Both the position numbers and the translations under genes were made by a program. A stretch of DNA of 64,000 nt, taken from contig JBAXHT010000001.1 in NCBI GenBank assembly GCA_037138755.1, positions 157,805 through 221,804 on the forward strand. The letters run 5' to 3'. Below the pieces are notes generated by a model. It ran no database searches. It saw nothing but the letters and a program-made list of their open reading frames with translations, and was not told where the DNA came from. Positions 17,108 through 25,525 of the stretch are shown piece after piece (positions within the stretch are counted from its first letter, which is position 1; each line of letters begins with the position of its first letter). This stretch comes from Armatimonadota bacterium (GTDB taxonomy: Bacteria > Armatimonadota > Fimbriimonadia > Fimbriimonadales > Fimbriimonadaceae).

Positions 17108-20100
17108 ATGGGTAACATCAGCCAAATGCTCATCCTGGCCAGCCTTCTCGGCGCGTTCCTGATTCCTCAGAACACGGACCTGTCTGCAAACTTCAAAAAT
17201 CCACCGGCCTCCGCACGGCCGCACACCTGGTGGCACTGGATGGGCGGAAACGTGACCAAAGAAGGCATCACTGCAGACCTAGAAGCTATGAAGCAAGCCG
17301 GAATCGGCGGAGCGCACATTTTCGATGCAGGGCAAGGTATTCCGAATGGCCCGATCAAATACAACTCCCCGGAATGGCGCGAACTGATGGCATTCGCGTT
17401 CCAAGAAGGCAAGCGGCTGGGGCTCGATATGACAATGCATAACAGCTCGGGCTGGTCTTCCAGCGGAGGTCCCTGGGTCACGAAGGAGGATGCGATGAAG
17501 AAAATCGTCATCTCGAAGGCAATTGTACAGGGTGGCAAGAAGGTCAAAATGCCGGCCCCGGTCATCAACCAAGGCTACTACCGCGACTTGCAAATCGTCG
17601 CCGTTCCGACGCCTGATGTTCCTAACCAATATCGCATGAACGAGCTTGCTGGGTTGGGAGCTAACCCCGGTCCTCGTCCTCACATCGCCTGGCCCAGAGT
17701 CGAGGTTTCCGACTGCGTCCAGATCCCGTTGACAGCCACCGAATACGAACTCCCTGAAGGAGATTGGACTATTCTCAGATTCGGCGTCACGCTGACGGGA
17801 GCACTCAACGTCGCAAGCCGTCCAACCGGCGAAGGGCTAGAAGTGGACAAGCTCAGTGCGGATTCTCTCGACCGTTTCTTTGCCGGGGGGCTAAATCCGC
17901 TATTCAAGACGGTGGGCAAAGACAGCTCCCTCCACACCGTGCTGATCGACAGCTACGAAACCGGTTACAACAATTGGACTCCAAAGCTCTTCGAAGAGTT
18001 CAAAAAGCGAAGAGGTTACGACCCTATGCCTTATCTCCCATGCCTTGCTGGATACTCCATCACCGGATCGGACACTACCTTTGGCTTCCTCTTCGACTGG
18101 CGCAAAACGCTCTCCGAACTCTGGGCGGAAAACTACAGCGGCCACTTTGCAAACAAGCTCAAGCAGCAAGGGCTTCAGCTCGCCATCGAACCCTACGGCA
18201 ACGGAAACTTCGATCCGTTCACCTACGGGAAACCCGGCGGACTCATCATGGGCGAGTACTGGGTCGGCGAAGGACAAATTAACGCCGCCGTCAAAGTCGC
18301 CGCCTCGGTCGCCCACGTCTACGGCAAGAACGTTGTCGGTGCCGAAGCCCTCACCGCCAGCCCCGAGCAAGCCGGATGGCGCAACCAGCCCCGCCAATGG
18401 AAGGCCTTCGCTGACCGAGGCATGACCACAGGCGTCAACCGAATCATCTACCACCGCTTCGCCCACCAACCCTGGGTCAGCGGCGTCAATCCCGGAATGA
18501 CTATGGGTCCCTGGGGCTCCCACGTGGACCGAACCAACACAATCTGGCCCTACATGGCAACCTGGGATCAGTACGTTTCCCGCTGCCAATACATGCTTCA
18601 AAGCGGCACTTTCGCCGCCGACATCCTCCTGTTCAGCGGTGAAGACACTCCCCAAAACTACGCCGGAGAAGGCCAAAACCTCCCCGAAATCCCCGCCGGC
18701 TACGATCACGACTACATCGGCCTCGATCCTCTGATGTCGCTGACCGTCAAGAACAAGAAACTAGTTCTTCCCAACGGAGCAAGCTACGCTGTTCTTGCGC
18801 TCCCTAGCTCAGACTTCATGACCGTTAAACTCGCCCGAAAGATCAAGCAATTGGTCCAAGACGGTGCAACCATAGTCGGCCCCCGCCCCATCCAAACCCC
18901 GAGTCTCCAGGAAGTCTTCAACAAAGGTCAGGTCGAACTTGGCGAGATTGCCGACGAATTGTGGGGAATATTTGGAGTCTCACCGTCAGTTGGCAAAAGC
19001 ACCGGAAAAGGGCAAGTCATCTGGGGGAAAACTCTCGGCGAAGTGCTTGGTTTTTCAAACCTCCGTCAAGATTTCGTATCAGATGCCAAAGACATCAGCT
19101 TCATCCATCGCAAGATAGGCACTACTGACACCTACTTTGTCGCCTCACCGCAGCCTTACCCGCGAACCGTCACTTGCAACTTCCGAATCAGCTCCGCAAA
19201 TACTAAAGTCCAACTTTGGCACCCGGAAACTGGCCGAATTGAAGACGCCCCCGTTTGGCAAAAAACCGCCCACGGAGTTTCCGTCCCCGTCAACCTAGAT
19301 GCCGACGGCTCCGTCTTCGTCGTCTTCTCTCCGGCAACCGCACCGGCCAAACACATCACCGAAACCCGCGAAATCGTCGCCCCAGAAACCACCAAACCCG
19401 CCCCGACCCTAACAATTCTCAAAGCCATCTATGGCGACGCACCAACCGGACGAGTTAAAGACGTCACCAGCATCCTCGCCAGGGCCGTTACCGCCAACAC
19501 TATCCGAATCGTCGCTTCCAACTCCGACCTCGGCGGCGACCCCGTGCCCCAAGTCGTCAAAACCCTCACCATCACCTACAAACTTGGCGAAGAAACAAAA
19601 AGCGTCACTCTCCCCGAAAACGCCATGTTCACCATCGGCGACTTCCCCAACGCCGGAACGCCGCCCATTTCCGAACTCCAAGGCAACACATTGAAAGTCT
19701 GGAAAAACGGCACCTTCTCCCAGACGTGGTCAACCGGCCAAAAAACTCAACACCAAGTCAAAGACCTTCCCCAACCAATCGAACTCACAGGCCCATGGCA
19801 AATCAAGTTCACCTCCACCTATGACCCGGAAAAAACAGTCACCTACGACAAGCTCAAATCCTGGACCGACGACGAGAACTTCGACAACAAATACTTCTCC
19901 GGCACAGGAACGTATTCCAAATCGATCCAAGTGAACAAGAGCCTCCTAGGAAAAGGCAAGCGCCTGTTCCTCGACCTCGGGGACGTCCGCGAACTCTGCC
20001 GGGTTCGCCTCAACGGCAAGCCCGTCGCCACTCTCTGGAAGTCTCCGTTCCGCGTCGACATCACCGACTTCGCCAAACCCGGCGCAAACACCCTCGAAGT

Positions 20101-20347
20101 TGACGTCACTAACCTCTGGACCAACCGCCTGATCGGCGACGAACAATTTCCAGACGACATGGGCTGGGACGGCGCGGTTCTCAAAGACTGGCCACAGTGG
20201 TTCCTCAACCATCAACCCCGCCCCGAGCCACGCCGAAAAACCTTCACCACCTGGCGACACAACTTCAAAGACACTCAGCTACTACCATCCGGGCTTCTCG
20301 GTCCGGTCATGCTCAGACCCGTAAAAGAGATTTCCCTCCCGCGGTAA
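17108..20347 (+). CDS. Alpha-L-rhamnosidase-like glycoside hydrolase, family 106
   Basis: A 1079-residue secreted enzyme. The first 20 residues form a signal peptide. The N-terminal catalytic part shows the GH106 hallmarks: WWHWMGGNVTKEGITADLEAMK, GGAHIFDAGQG and LGLDMTMHNSSGWSSSGGPW. Later VLIDSYETGYNNWTP and GAEALTASPEQ carry probable catalytic acids. The C-terminus is a galactose-binding-like beta-sandwich (RLFLDLGDVRELCRVRLNGKPVATLW) ending in LLPSGLLGPVML, as in other members. Together with GH78 and GH130 it suggests plant pectin or rhamnoside use. The distal half uses many C-ending Pro, Thr and Lys codons and so carries long antisense open frames that are not genes. A hairpin spans its stop codon. 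Confidence 0.88.
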   Translation: MGNISQMLILASLLGAFLIPQNTDLSANFKNPPASARPHTWWHWMGGNVTKEGITADLEAMKQAGIGGAHIFDAGQGIPNGPIKYNSPEWRELMAFAFQEGKRLGLDMTMHNSSGWSSSGGPWVTKEDAMKKIVISKAIVQGGKKVKMPAPVINQGYYRDLQIVAVPTPDVPNQYRMNELAGLGANPGPRPHIAWPRVEVSDCVQIPLTATEYELPEGDWTILRFGVTLTGALNVASRPTGEGLEVDKLSADSLDRFFAGGLNPLFKTVGKDSSLHTVLIDSYETGYNNWTPKLFEEFKKRRGYDPMPYLPCLAGYSITGSDTTFGFLFDWRKTLSELWAENYSGHFANKLKQQGLQLAIEPYGNGNFDPFTYGKPGGLIMGEYWVGEGQINAAVKVAASVAHVYGKNVVGAEALTASPEQAGWRNQPRQWKAFADRGMTTGVNRIIYHRFAHQPWVSGVNPGMTMGPWGSHVDRTNTIWPYMATWDQYVSRCQYMLQSGTFAADILLFSGEDTPQNYAGEGQNLPEIPAGYDHDYIGLDPLMSLTVKNKKLVLPNGASYAVLALPSSDFMTVKLARKIKQLVQDGATIVGPRPIQTPSLQEVFNKGQVELGEIADELWGIFGVSPSVGKSTGKGQVIWGKTLGEVLGFSNLRQDFVSDAKDISFIHRKIGTTDTYFVASPQPYPRTVTCNFRISSANTKVQLWHPETGRIEDAPVWQKTAHGVSVPVNLDADGSVFVVFSPATAPAKHITETREIVAPETTKPAPTLTILKAIYGDAPTGRVKDVTSILARAVTANTIRIVASNSDLGGDPVPQVVKTLTITYKLGEETKSVTLPENAMFTIGDFPNAGTPPISELQGNTLKVWKNGTFSQTWSTGQKTQHQVKDLPQPIELTGPWQIKFTSTYDPEKTVTYDKLKSWTDDENFDNKYFSGTGTYSKSIQVNKSLLGKGKRLFLDLGDVRELCRVRLNGKPVATLWKSPFRVDITDFAKPGANTLEVDVTNLWTNRLIGDEQFPDDMGWDGAVLKDWPQWFLNHQPRPEPRRKTFTTWRHNFKDTQLLPSGLLGPVMLRPVKEISLPR

Positions 20348-20363
20348 ACGCGAAGGAGGGAAA
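20331..20363. terminator. Hairpin spanning the GH106 stop codon
   Basis: Arms TTTCCCTCC (20331-20339) and GGAGGGAAA (20355-20363) pair perfectly. An inner CGCG/CGCG stem with a 5-nt loop is separated from them by a 2-nt bulge. The GH106 TAA lies partly in the loop. It sits between two convergent genes (GH106 and icd). No T-run follows, so termination strength is uncertain. Confidence 0.5.
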
Positions 20364-20378
20364 TGCCAGCACCAGACC

Positions 20379-21839
20379 TTATTGACCCTGTCCGAGCGAG
20401 TATCCGGCGACACCGTCAAAAGTGCAAAGGTTTTCGTGCTTGATGACCTCAAACCCGGCCTCAACAACCCTTCCGAGAAGGGAAATAATCTCGGTTCCGG
20501 TTAATGTTTGTCCCGCCCGAGCCATGAACCGGCACCGGAAGTGATCAACCAGCGTCGTCTCGGCAAAGCCCTGAGGCCACACCTTGACGCCCCGGCAAGT
20601 GATCATCGCGAGCTCCAAGTCGCCCCCACAAGGCATCAATTTCTCGCCTAGCTCATCCGGAGTTCCGTTCCACTGGACGAACACGTCCGTCCCAACCGTC
20701 TCCTTCACCGAAGGAGTAACCGGGCGCACACCGAGCTTCATTGGCTTAGCATCGCCATACCGAACCACCTCAAGCTTAGTAGGCAACTGCCCGAGCCGAG
20801 CAACAACTGCCTCGCCGAACTCTTTAGTTCCGACCAACTGTGCGCTGATACCCTTCTGGTAGATGTCGCTCGTGTGGATTCCGTCCTCAATCGTCTTCAG
20901 CCAAGCGTTGTGAATGCGCTCGGCAACTTCCGGCTGACCGATGTGAACCAGCATCATTACCGCCGCCAACAGCAGACCCGAGGGGTTCGCCGCATTCAAC
21001 CCGGACAGCAGAGGTGCGCTACCGTGGATCGCTTCGAACATGGCGCAATGCTGACCGATGTTAGCCGAACCAGCGAGGCCAACCGAGCCAGCGACCTCTG
21101 CCGCGATGTCACTGATGATGTCGCCGTAAAGGTTTAAGGTCACGATCACATCAAAGTTTTCCGGTTGAGTCGCGAGCCGAGCCATTCCGATGTCGATGAT
21201 CCAGTGCTCCTTCTCCATCTCCGGGTACTCCGCTCCGATTTCATCAAAGATCCGGTGGAACAAGCCATCGGTCAGTTTCATGATGTTGTCCTTGCTCATG
21301 CAAGTGACTTTCTTGCGACCGTTAGCCCTGGCGTACTCGAACGCGTATCGAACAATTCGCTCGCAGCCCGACCGACTCACGAGCTTCAAGCACTGATAAA
21401 CCTCCTCAGTTTGCCGATGCTCGATACCTGCGTACAGATCCTCTTCGTTCTCGCGGATGATCACGATGTTCATCCCAGGCCCCGACTTGCCCGCAAACGG
21501 AGCGTAGGTAACACAGGGTCGAACGTTTGAATACAAACCAAGCGTCTTACGAATGGTCACGTTCAGGCTCTTGTAGCCGCCGCCCTGCGGAGTCGTGATG
21601 GGTGCCTTCAAGAAAACCTTCGTGCTTCGCAATGAATCCCAAGCTTCGGGCTTGATGCCCGAAGTGAAGCCCGACTTATAAACGGCTTCACCAATCTCGA
21701 TCACTTCCGGCTCAATCGCAGCACCAGCTTGCTCCAACACGTTGAGCGTCGCCGCCATGATTTCCGGCCCGATTCCGTCGCCGTAAGCGACTGTGATCGC
21801 GGTCTTCACTGAACCAGAAGAGGATGTCTGAGAAGTCAT
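20379..21839 (-). CDS. icd: NADP-dependent isocitrate dehydrogenase, Thermus type
   Basis: A 486-residue TCA-cycle enzyme converting isocitrate to 2-oxoglutarate. The start at 21839 follows an AAGGATT ribosome-binding site, so the longer upstream frame is rejected. Signatures seen are GDGIGPEI at the N-terminus, KSLNVTIRKTLGLYSNVRP, VVIREN-type IIRENEEDLYAGIEH, and a NLYGDIISDIAAEVAGSVGLAGSANIG block. The extra C-terminal domain of about 140 residues (ending LVDHFRCRFMARAG and FDGVAGYSLGQGQ) is distinctive of the long isocitrate dehydrogenase known from Thermus, and absent from the E. coli type. The gene is divergent from a winged-helix regulator across a 47-bp spacer. Confidence 0.93.
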   Translation of the reverse strand: MTSQTSSSGSVKTAITVAYGDGIGPEIMAATLNVLEQAGAAIEPEVIEIGEAVYKSGFTSGIKPEAWDSLRSTKVFLKAPITTPQGGGYKSLNVTIRKTLGLYSNVRPCVTYAPFAGKSGPGMNIVIIRENEEDLYAGIEHRQTEEVYQCLKLVSRSGCERIVRYAFEYARANGRKKVTCMSKDNIMKLTDGLFHRIFDEIGAEYPEMEKEHWIIDIGMARLATQPENFDVIVTLNLYGDIISDIAAEVAGSVGLAGSANIGQHCAMFEAIHGSAPLLSGLNAANPSGLLLAAVMMLVHIGQPEVAERIHNAWLKTIEDGIHTSDIYQKGISAQLVGTKEFGEAVVARLGQLPTKLEVVRYGDAKPMKLGVRPVTPSVKETVGTDVFVQWNGTPDELGEKLMPCGGDLELAMITCRGVKVWPQGFAETTLVDHFRCRFMARAGQTLTGTEIISLLGRVVEAGFEVIKHENLCTFDGVAGYSLGQGQ

Positions 21840-21861
21840 GGTAGAATCCTTAACGATTTGC

Positions 21862-21884
21862 ATTACACGAATATAATTACACGA
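21862..21884. promoter_or_regulatory. Divergent icd/regulator promoter with direct repeats
   Basis: The 47-bp divergent spacer holds two 9-bp direct repeats, ATTACACGA at 21862-21870 and 21876-21884, spaced 14 bp start to start. A perfect TATAAT (plus strand, 21872-21877) lies 9 nt before the regulator ATG. A TATATT on the minus strand (21875-21870) is suitably placed for icd. TTAACG at 21850-21855 is a possible -35 for the regulator. The repeats flank the -10, a likely binding place for the regulator itself. Confidence 0.5.
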
Positions 21885-21886
21885 AA

Positions 21887-22189
21887 ATGATGTCGCATAA
21901 TCTTGATTCATTGAAATCCACGAATGGTTGGACATTTTTAACCAATCACACTCACGTCCTGGTGTGCCTCCTTCGCGACCCGGAGACGAGGCTGCGCGAC
22001 GTGGCGACCCAAGTCGGCATCACTGAACGTGCCGTCCAACGCATCATCGCCGAGCTCGAAGAATCCAATGTGATCTCCCGCGAGAAAGACGGAAGGCGGA
22101 ACCGCTACACCATCAACACCCAAACTCCGCTAAGGCATCCGCTGGAACAAGGAGTCACGTTGGCAGAAGTGCTCTCAAAAATCGTATAG
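21887..22189 (+). CDS. Winged helix-turn-helix transcriptional regulator
   Basis: A 100-residue single-domain DNA-binding protein (ArsR/MarR-like winged helix). The HTH is [40 protein letters not shown] at about residues 38-77, preceded by [20 protein letters not shown]. Similar short regulators share the [18 protein letters not shown] pattern and lack a ligand domain. A second ATG at 21890 is equally possible. Divergence from icd, plus direct repeats in the shared promoter, suggests control of icd, of itself, or both; this is inference. There is no ribosome-binding site, and TATAAT lies 9 nt upstream, so the mRNA is likely leaderless. Confidence 0.82.
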   Translation: MMSHNLDSLKSTNGWTFLTNHTHVLVCLLRDPETRLRDVATQVGITERAVQRIIAELEESNVISREKDGRRNRYTINTQTPLRHPLEQGVTLAEVLSKIV

Positions 22190-22284
22190 CTTCCGCCACT
22201 GGGCTCGCAGAGGACACATCCTGACTCCGTCGGGGCGTACCGCCCTGTGTGGCGTTCCAAACCAAGTAATCTGCCACCAGATCT

Positions 22285-23937
22285 ATGCTCTCCCTCATCG
22301 CAGCCTTAGCCATGAACCCAACCGTAACCCAGCTCATCGAACAGTACCAAGCCGACCTCGGCAGCCTCGAGCGATTCTACAAAGTCGAAATATCCGACGA
22401 ACGCACCAGCCGCTTCAAAAAGTTCTACCAAGAAGCAGAGGCGAAGCTAGAACAACAAGACTTCGACAAGCTCGAGCAAGGCGGAAAGGTCGACTACATC
22501 CTGTTCAAGAACCACCTCGACCGCAACCTCGCCAAGCTCGACGCCTTCCAAAAGCAAATCGAAGAGACCAAGCCATTCCTTCCGTTTGCAACCGACCTGA
22601 TCAAACTCGGCCAAGACCAGCGGCGAAGCAACCCCATCCAGCCTCAGCAAGCCGCCGCAACCCTCGCCAAAATCGAAACCGATCTGCCGAAGCTTCGCCA
22701 AAAACTAGAAAGCGCCAAGAATCTGGACAAGTTCGCCGCCTTCCGCAGCGCCCGCTTCAACGACCAGCTCCTCCGAAACCTCGCCGAGTGGTACCGGTTC
22801 TACAACACCTACGACCCCCAATTCGGCTGGTGGGTCACCGAGCCATACAACCGCACCACCAAAGCCCTCCAAGAGTTCAGCGCCTTCCTTAAAGAGCGAA
22901 TCTGCGGCCTAAAACCCGGCGACAACAGCCCCATCGTCGGCGACCCAATCGGCCGCCAAGCCCTCCTCAACGAGCTCAAATACGAGATGATCCCCTACTC
23001 CCCCGAGGAGCTGATTGAGATCGCGAACAAGCAGTACGCCTGGTGCGAAACCGAGATGAAAAAAGCTGCCAAAGAGATGGGCTACGACGACTGGCACCAA
23101 GCCCTCGAAAAGGTCAAACAAGACTACGTCCAACCCGGCGACCAGCCCCAAATGATCCGCGACCTCGCCGAAGAAGCCATCAAATACGTCGAAGACAACG
23201 ACCTCGTCACCGTCCCCCAACTCGCCAAAGAAACCTGGCGAATGACCATGATGCCCCGCGAACAGCAAAAGGTCAGCCCCTTCTTCCTCGGCGGCGAACA
23301 GATCATGGTCAGCTTCCCCACCGCCGAAATGGAGCACCAAGAAAAGCTCATGAGCCTGCGCGCCAACAACGTCCACTTCGCCCGCGCAACCGTTCACCAC
23401 GAGCTCATCCCCGGCCACCACCTCCAGCAGTTTTACGAAGCCCGCTTCAACCCCCAGCGCCAGCTCTTCTACACCCCCTTCTGGGCCGAAGGCAACGCCC
23501 TCTACTACGAATTCCTCTTCTGGGAAATGGGCTTCCCCAAGACTCCTCAAAACAAAGTCGGAATGCTCTTCTGGCGCATGCACCGCTGCGCCCGAATCAT
23601 CTTCTCCCTCAGCTTCCACCTCAAGAAGATGACCTCGGAAGAGTGCGTCAACATGCTGGTCGAAAAAGTCGGCCACGAACGCGCCTCCGCCGAAGGCGAA
23701 GTCCGCCGCTCATTCGGCGGCGCCTACTCGCCCCTCTACCAAATCAGCTACATGATCGGCGCCCTCCAACTCTGGTCCCTCCGGCAGGAGCTGGTCGATA
23801 GCGGAAAGATGAAGCAGAAGGAGTTCCACGACGCCGTCTTCCGAGAGAACAGCATCCCCATCGAAATGACCCGGGCGCTGCTGACGGATCAGCCGTTAAC
23901 GAAGGACTTCAAGTCAAACTGGAGGTTCGCGCACTAA
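22285..23937 (+). CDS. DUF885 family (zinc metallopeptidase-like) protein
   Basis: A 550-residue protein of the DUF885 family. The conserved metal-binding block HHELIPGHHLQ lies at residues 371-381, an HExxPGH variant of the gluzincin motif. A downstream EGNALYYEFLFWEMGF supplies the probable third ligand Glu, and ERASAEGEVRRSF and GALQLWSLRQE follow as in family members. The first residues are hydrophobic but short, so secretion is possible rather than certain. The family is thought to be carboxypeptidase- or oligopeptidase-like; the substrate is unknown. It stands alone and is followed at once by a terminator-like hairpin. Confidence 0.82.
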   Translation: MLSLIAALAMNPTVTQLIEQYQADLGSLERFYKVEISDERTSRFKKFYQEAEAKLEQQDFDKLEQGGKVDYILFKNHLDRNLAKLDAFQKQIEETKPFLPFATDLIKLGQDQRRSNPIQPQQAAATLAKIETDLPKLRQKLESAKNLDKFAAFRSARFNDQLLRNLAEWYRFYNTYDPQFGWWVTEPYNRTTKALQEFSAFLKERICGLKPGDNSPIVGDPIGRQALLNELKYEMIPYSPEELIEIANKQYAWCETEMKKAAKEMGYDDWHQALEKVKQDYVQPGDQPQMIRDLAEEAIKYVEDNDLVTVPQLAKETWRMTMMPREQQKVSPFFLGGEQIMVSFPTAEMEHQEKLMSLRANNVHFARATVHHELIPGHHLQQFYEARFNPQRQLFYTPFWAEGNALYYEFLFWEMGFPKTPQNKVGMLFWRMHRCARIIFSLSFHLKKMTSEECVNMLVEKVGHERASAEGEVRRSFGGAYSPLYQISYMIGALQLWSLRQELVDSGKMKQKEFHDAVFRENSIPIEMTRALLTDQPLTKDFKSNWRFAH

Positions 23938-23942
23938 AAAGT

Positions 23943-23967
23943 CCCCTCTCCATCCATGGGGAGGAGG
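23943..23967. repeat. Dispersed CCCCTCTCCAT hairpin, copy 1
   Basis: CCCCTCTCCAT pairs with ATGGGGAGG(A)GG around a 2-nt loop, with one bulged A and one G-T pair, six bases after the DUF885 stop. Read on the minus strand, the hairpin at 40287-40312 shares the AGTCCCC-TCTCCAT/ATGG core. It may also act as a terminator for the DUF885 gene, although no T-run follows. Confidence 0.5.
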
Positions 23968-23980
23968 GTCCAAGTTGGGA

Positions 23981-24091
23981 CACTGGTAAGCAGATTCTCA
24001 GAATCCCCAAGCGGTTCCCGAGCGGTCTTTCCAGCGCAGGGTACCGAGCTCTCGGGGTGCCTGTTTATCTCGCCCACGGCAGTTGCTAGCC
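23981..24091 (+). repeat. RAYT-associated structured repeat, degenerate copy C
   Basis: The left end, CACTGGTAAGC followed by the small palindrome AGATTCTCAGAATC, is identical over 25 bp to the copy at 25526. The right end (TTTATCTCGCCCACGGCAGTTGCTAGCC) is a diverged form of the family's TTACCCCGCCCACGCAAGTGGCTCGCC end, given here in two parts: TTTATCTCGCCCAC then GGCAGTTGCTAGCC. The inner right arm has decayed (GGGTACCGAG), so the long stem no longer closes properly. It lies 0.9 kb from the transposase gene. Confidence 0.6.
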
Positions 24092-24279
24092 GTTGCCATC
24101 AACCACCTGCCGTGAAGCGCCACCAACCCAGGCAAACCTTCGACCAAACAGCAAAATGAGTAAACCCTACAGGTCTAGCGTGTGCCGAAAATCGGTACTA
24201 ATCACTACTGCGGGAGACACGCGACTGGTGGGAATCCTTCGCAATCCCTCTTAATCTGGGTTTGATGATTCGTTCGCTG
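24092..24279. other. Gene-free stretch beside the repeat
   Basis: With the preceding repeats this makes a gene-free region of about 340 bp (23938-24279). This part shows no convincing open frame, ribosome-binding site or strong hairpin. Confidence 0.5.
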
Positions 24280-24729
24280 CTAGAATTTGATCGAATCCCA
24301 GATCGCCAAAACTTCCGTAGTTTTGGCTGATGACCGGCCAAGAATGTAGGGATGAAGAGTTGCATATCTCACGAATGATGCCACATCTCGGCTTGCGACA
24401 ATACAAGGCCCAAAATACTTCGAGATACACAACTTAGCATACTTTTTGAACTCAATATCAAAATCAGGACCCATGTACACTCCGCTCCGCCATTTTTCAT
24501 CAGCATGACAATTTAATGAATAATTGGCTACCGGGATGTCAACCTTGGCTTCTAACTCCCTTCCAAGTAATTCCCATAGCGTAGGACTCTTAATGTCGAG
24601 ACTAAGATTCCACAGGCTTTCTTGGGGATGCTTCTGCAAGAGAAACTCCAGGGTCAGATCTTTGCGCTCCGTCTTTACCGAGAACCCCTCTTCGGCCAGC
24701 ACTTCTCTAAGTGCTACACTAGGTTTCAT
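24280..24729 (-). CDS. Unknown protein beside the RAYT
   Basis: A 149-residue protein I do not recognise. It starts MKPSVALREVLAEEGF, is mixed charged and hydrophobic, has Cys residues at several points and no signal peptide or membrane segment. Base composition is noticeably more AT-rich than the surrounding housekeeping genes, fitting an accessory region. Its ATG overlaps by 4 bp (ATGA) the stop of an open fragment upstream that appears to be the tail of a broken partner gene. The coupling suggests it was once the second gene of a small operon. Without its partner it may be poorly expressed. Confidence 0.6.
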   Translation of the reverse strand: MKPSVALREVLAEEGFSVKTERKDLTLEFLLQKHPQESLWNLSLDIKSPTLWELLGRELEAKVDIPVANYSLNCHADEKWRSGVYMGPDFDIEFKKYAKLCISKYFGPCIVASRDVASFVRYATLHPYILGRSSAKTTEVLAIWDSIKF

Positions 24730-24830
24730 AATCGTGGCACCACGATGGTCATTCCTCCCCGCTTGGTGACTGGCTTCATAAGCTTCACAAGGGTGGGTAT
24801 TCCCAGAACATCTTCAATCCATGTGTCCTT
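24726..24830 (-). pseudogene. Truncated C-terminal remnant of an unknown gene
   Basis: About 34 codons (starting near KDTWIEDVLGIPTLVKL, ending MTIVVPRL) stay open up to a stop that overlaps the next ATG by 4 bp. Upstream the frame runs into the repeat and then out of frame through the transposase gene, so it has no plausible start of its own. The simplest reading is the surviving tail of a gene whose 5' part was replaced by the RAYT/repeat unit. No family was recognised. Confidence 0.45.
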
Positions 24831-24832
24831 GC

Positions 24833-24957
24833 GGCGAGCCACTTGCGTGGGCGGCGAGCCACTTGCGTGGGCGGGGTAAGCAGAAGGGGATGGGGTGGCA
24901 CTGTCAAGCGACCAAACGCCGAGGACTTTCAACCGCCCGCAAACAAGCTTGTCAGTG
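24833..24957 (-). repeat. RAYT-associated structured repeat, copy A (downstream of the transposase)
   Basis: Read on the minus strand, left arm CACTGACAAGC (24957-24947) pairs with GCTTGACAGTG (24909-24899): 10 of 11 positions, with a central A-A mismatch and a 37-nt loop. The conserved tail follows: GTGCCACCCC, then CTTCTGCTTACCCCG, then CCCACGCAAGTGGCTCGCC with a small CCAC-GCAA-GTGG hairpin. The last 20 bp are tandemly duplicated (24831-24850 and 24851-24870). It begins 18 bp after the transposase stop, in the orientation opposite to copy B. Confidence 0.75.
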
Positions 24958-24975
24958 AACAGCCTTCCGCCCATG

Positions 24976-25479
24976 CTACCAACTCCTATCCACCTCAATC
25001 TCTCCTGCTTCATCGAGAAGAATCGACCTAGCAGATGACCACCGATACTCCATGATATCAGAGCAAAGCCCTTTCCGAACGGGATTGAAATGAATGTAGT
25101 TGATAGCATTCGCCCGAGCCTCCTCGGTAAAGATGTTTCGATCATGGCCGCCGCCCGGTTCCCATAGAACGTCTTGGATCAATCCAGCAATCAGCGCCCT
25201 GCGAGATACGCCCTGCTTGATGGACTTAAGAATGTCCGCGATCTTGTAAGTCTCGCGAGAGGGCCGAATCAGCAAATGGACATGGTCGGGCATAAACACA
25301 TAAGCAAGCACAGTAAAGCCCTGCGTAGTCCCCGCCTTCGAAATCGCCCCTGCGAGCCACAGACAGATCTGTTCGTTCAACAGATGCGGACTCCTCTTCC
25401 GAGTGCTGAACGTCAGCATATGAGAATGCCCCGGGATGTCCCTCGCCTCCCGACGCTTATACTTTTTCTCCGGCTGCAT
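24976..25479 (-). CDS. REP-associated tyrosine transposase (RAYT, IS200-like Y1 family)
   Basis: A 167-residue HUH-type nuclease. Motifs are HSHMLTFSTRKRS at residues 18-30, YVFMPDHVHLLI with the HVH metal pair at 66-68, and YIHFNPVRKGL with the catalytic Tyr at 128. The terminal EYRWSSA at 144-150 follows. The Tyr-containing YI-NPV signature and the single-copy setting between inverted repeats are features of domesticated RAYT proteins rather than mobile IS200 elements. Copy B of the repeat lies 46 bp upstream and copy A 18 bp downstream, in opposite orientations. It is therefore expected to bind and cleave one strand of these repeats. No accessory TnpB or IscB gene is present, and the reading frame is intact. 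Confidence 0.93.
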   Translation of the reverse strand: MQPEKKYKRREARDIPGHSHMLTFSTRKRSPHLLNEQICLWLAGAISKAGTTQGFTVLAYVFMPDHVHLLIRPSRETYKIADILKSIKQGVSRRALIAGLIQDVLWEPGGGHDRNIFTEEARANAINYIHFNPVRKGLCSDIMEYRWSSARSILLDEAGEIEVDRSW

Positions 25480-25525
25480 GAGGCATTGGCGAGTTGACTA
25501 AGTCCTCGGTGATTCCAGCTTCGGA

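Noticed and set aside
17900-18709. 269-codon antisense open frame within GH106
   Set aside because: It follows from third-position C bias of the true gene and has a Val/Gly-rich, low-complexity product with no ribosome-binding site. The same applies to antisense frames at 22909-23676 and 40281-41261.
24831-25145. Long minus-strand frame reading from the transposase region through repeat copy A
   Set aside because: It overlaps the RAYT in another frame, and its middle is translated repeat (PAHASGSP-type) sequence. Only the last 34 codons look like a former gene.
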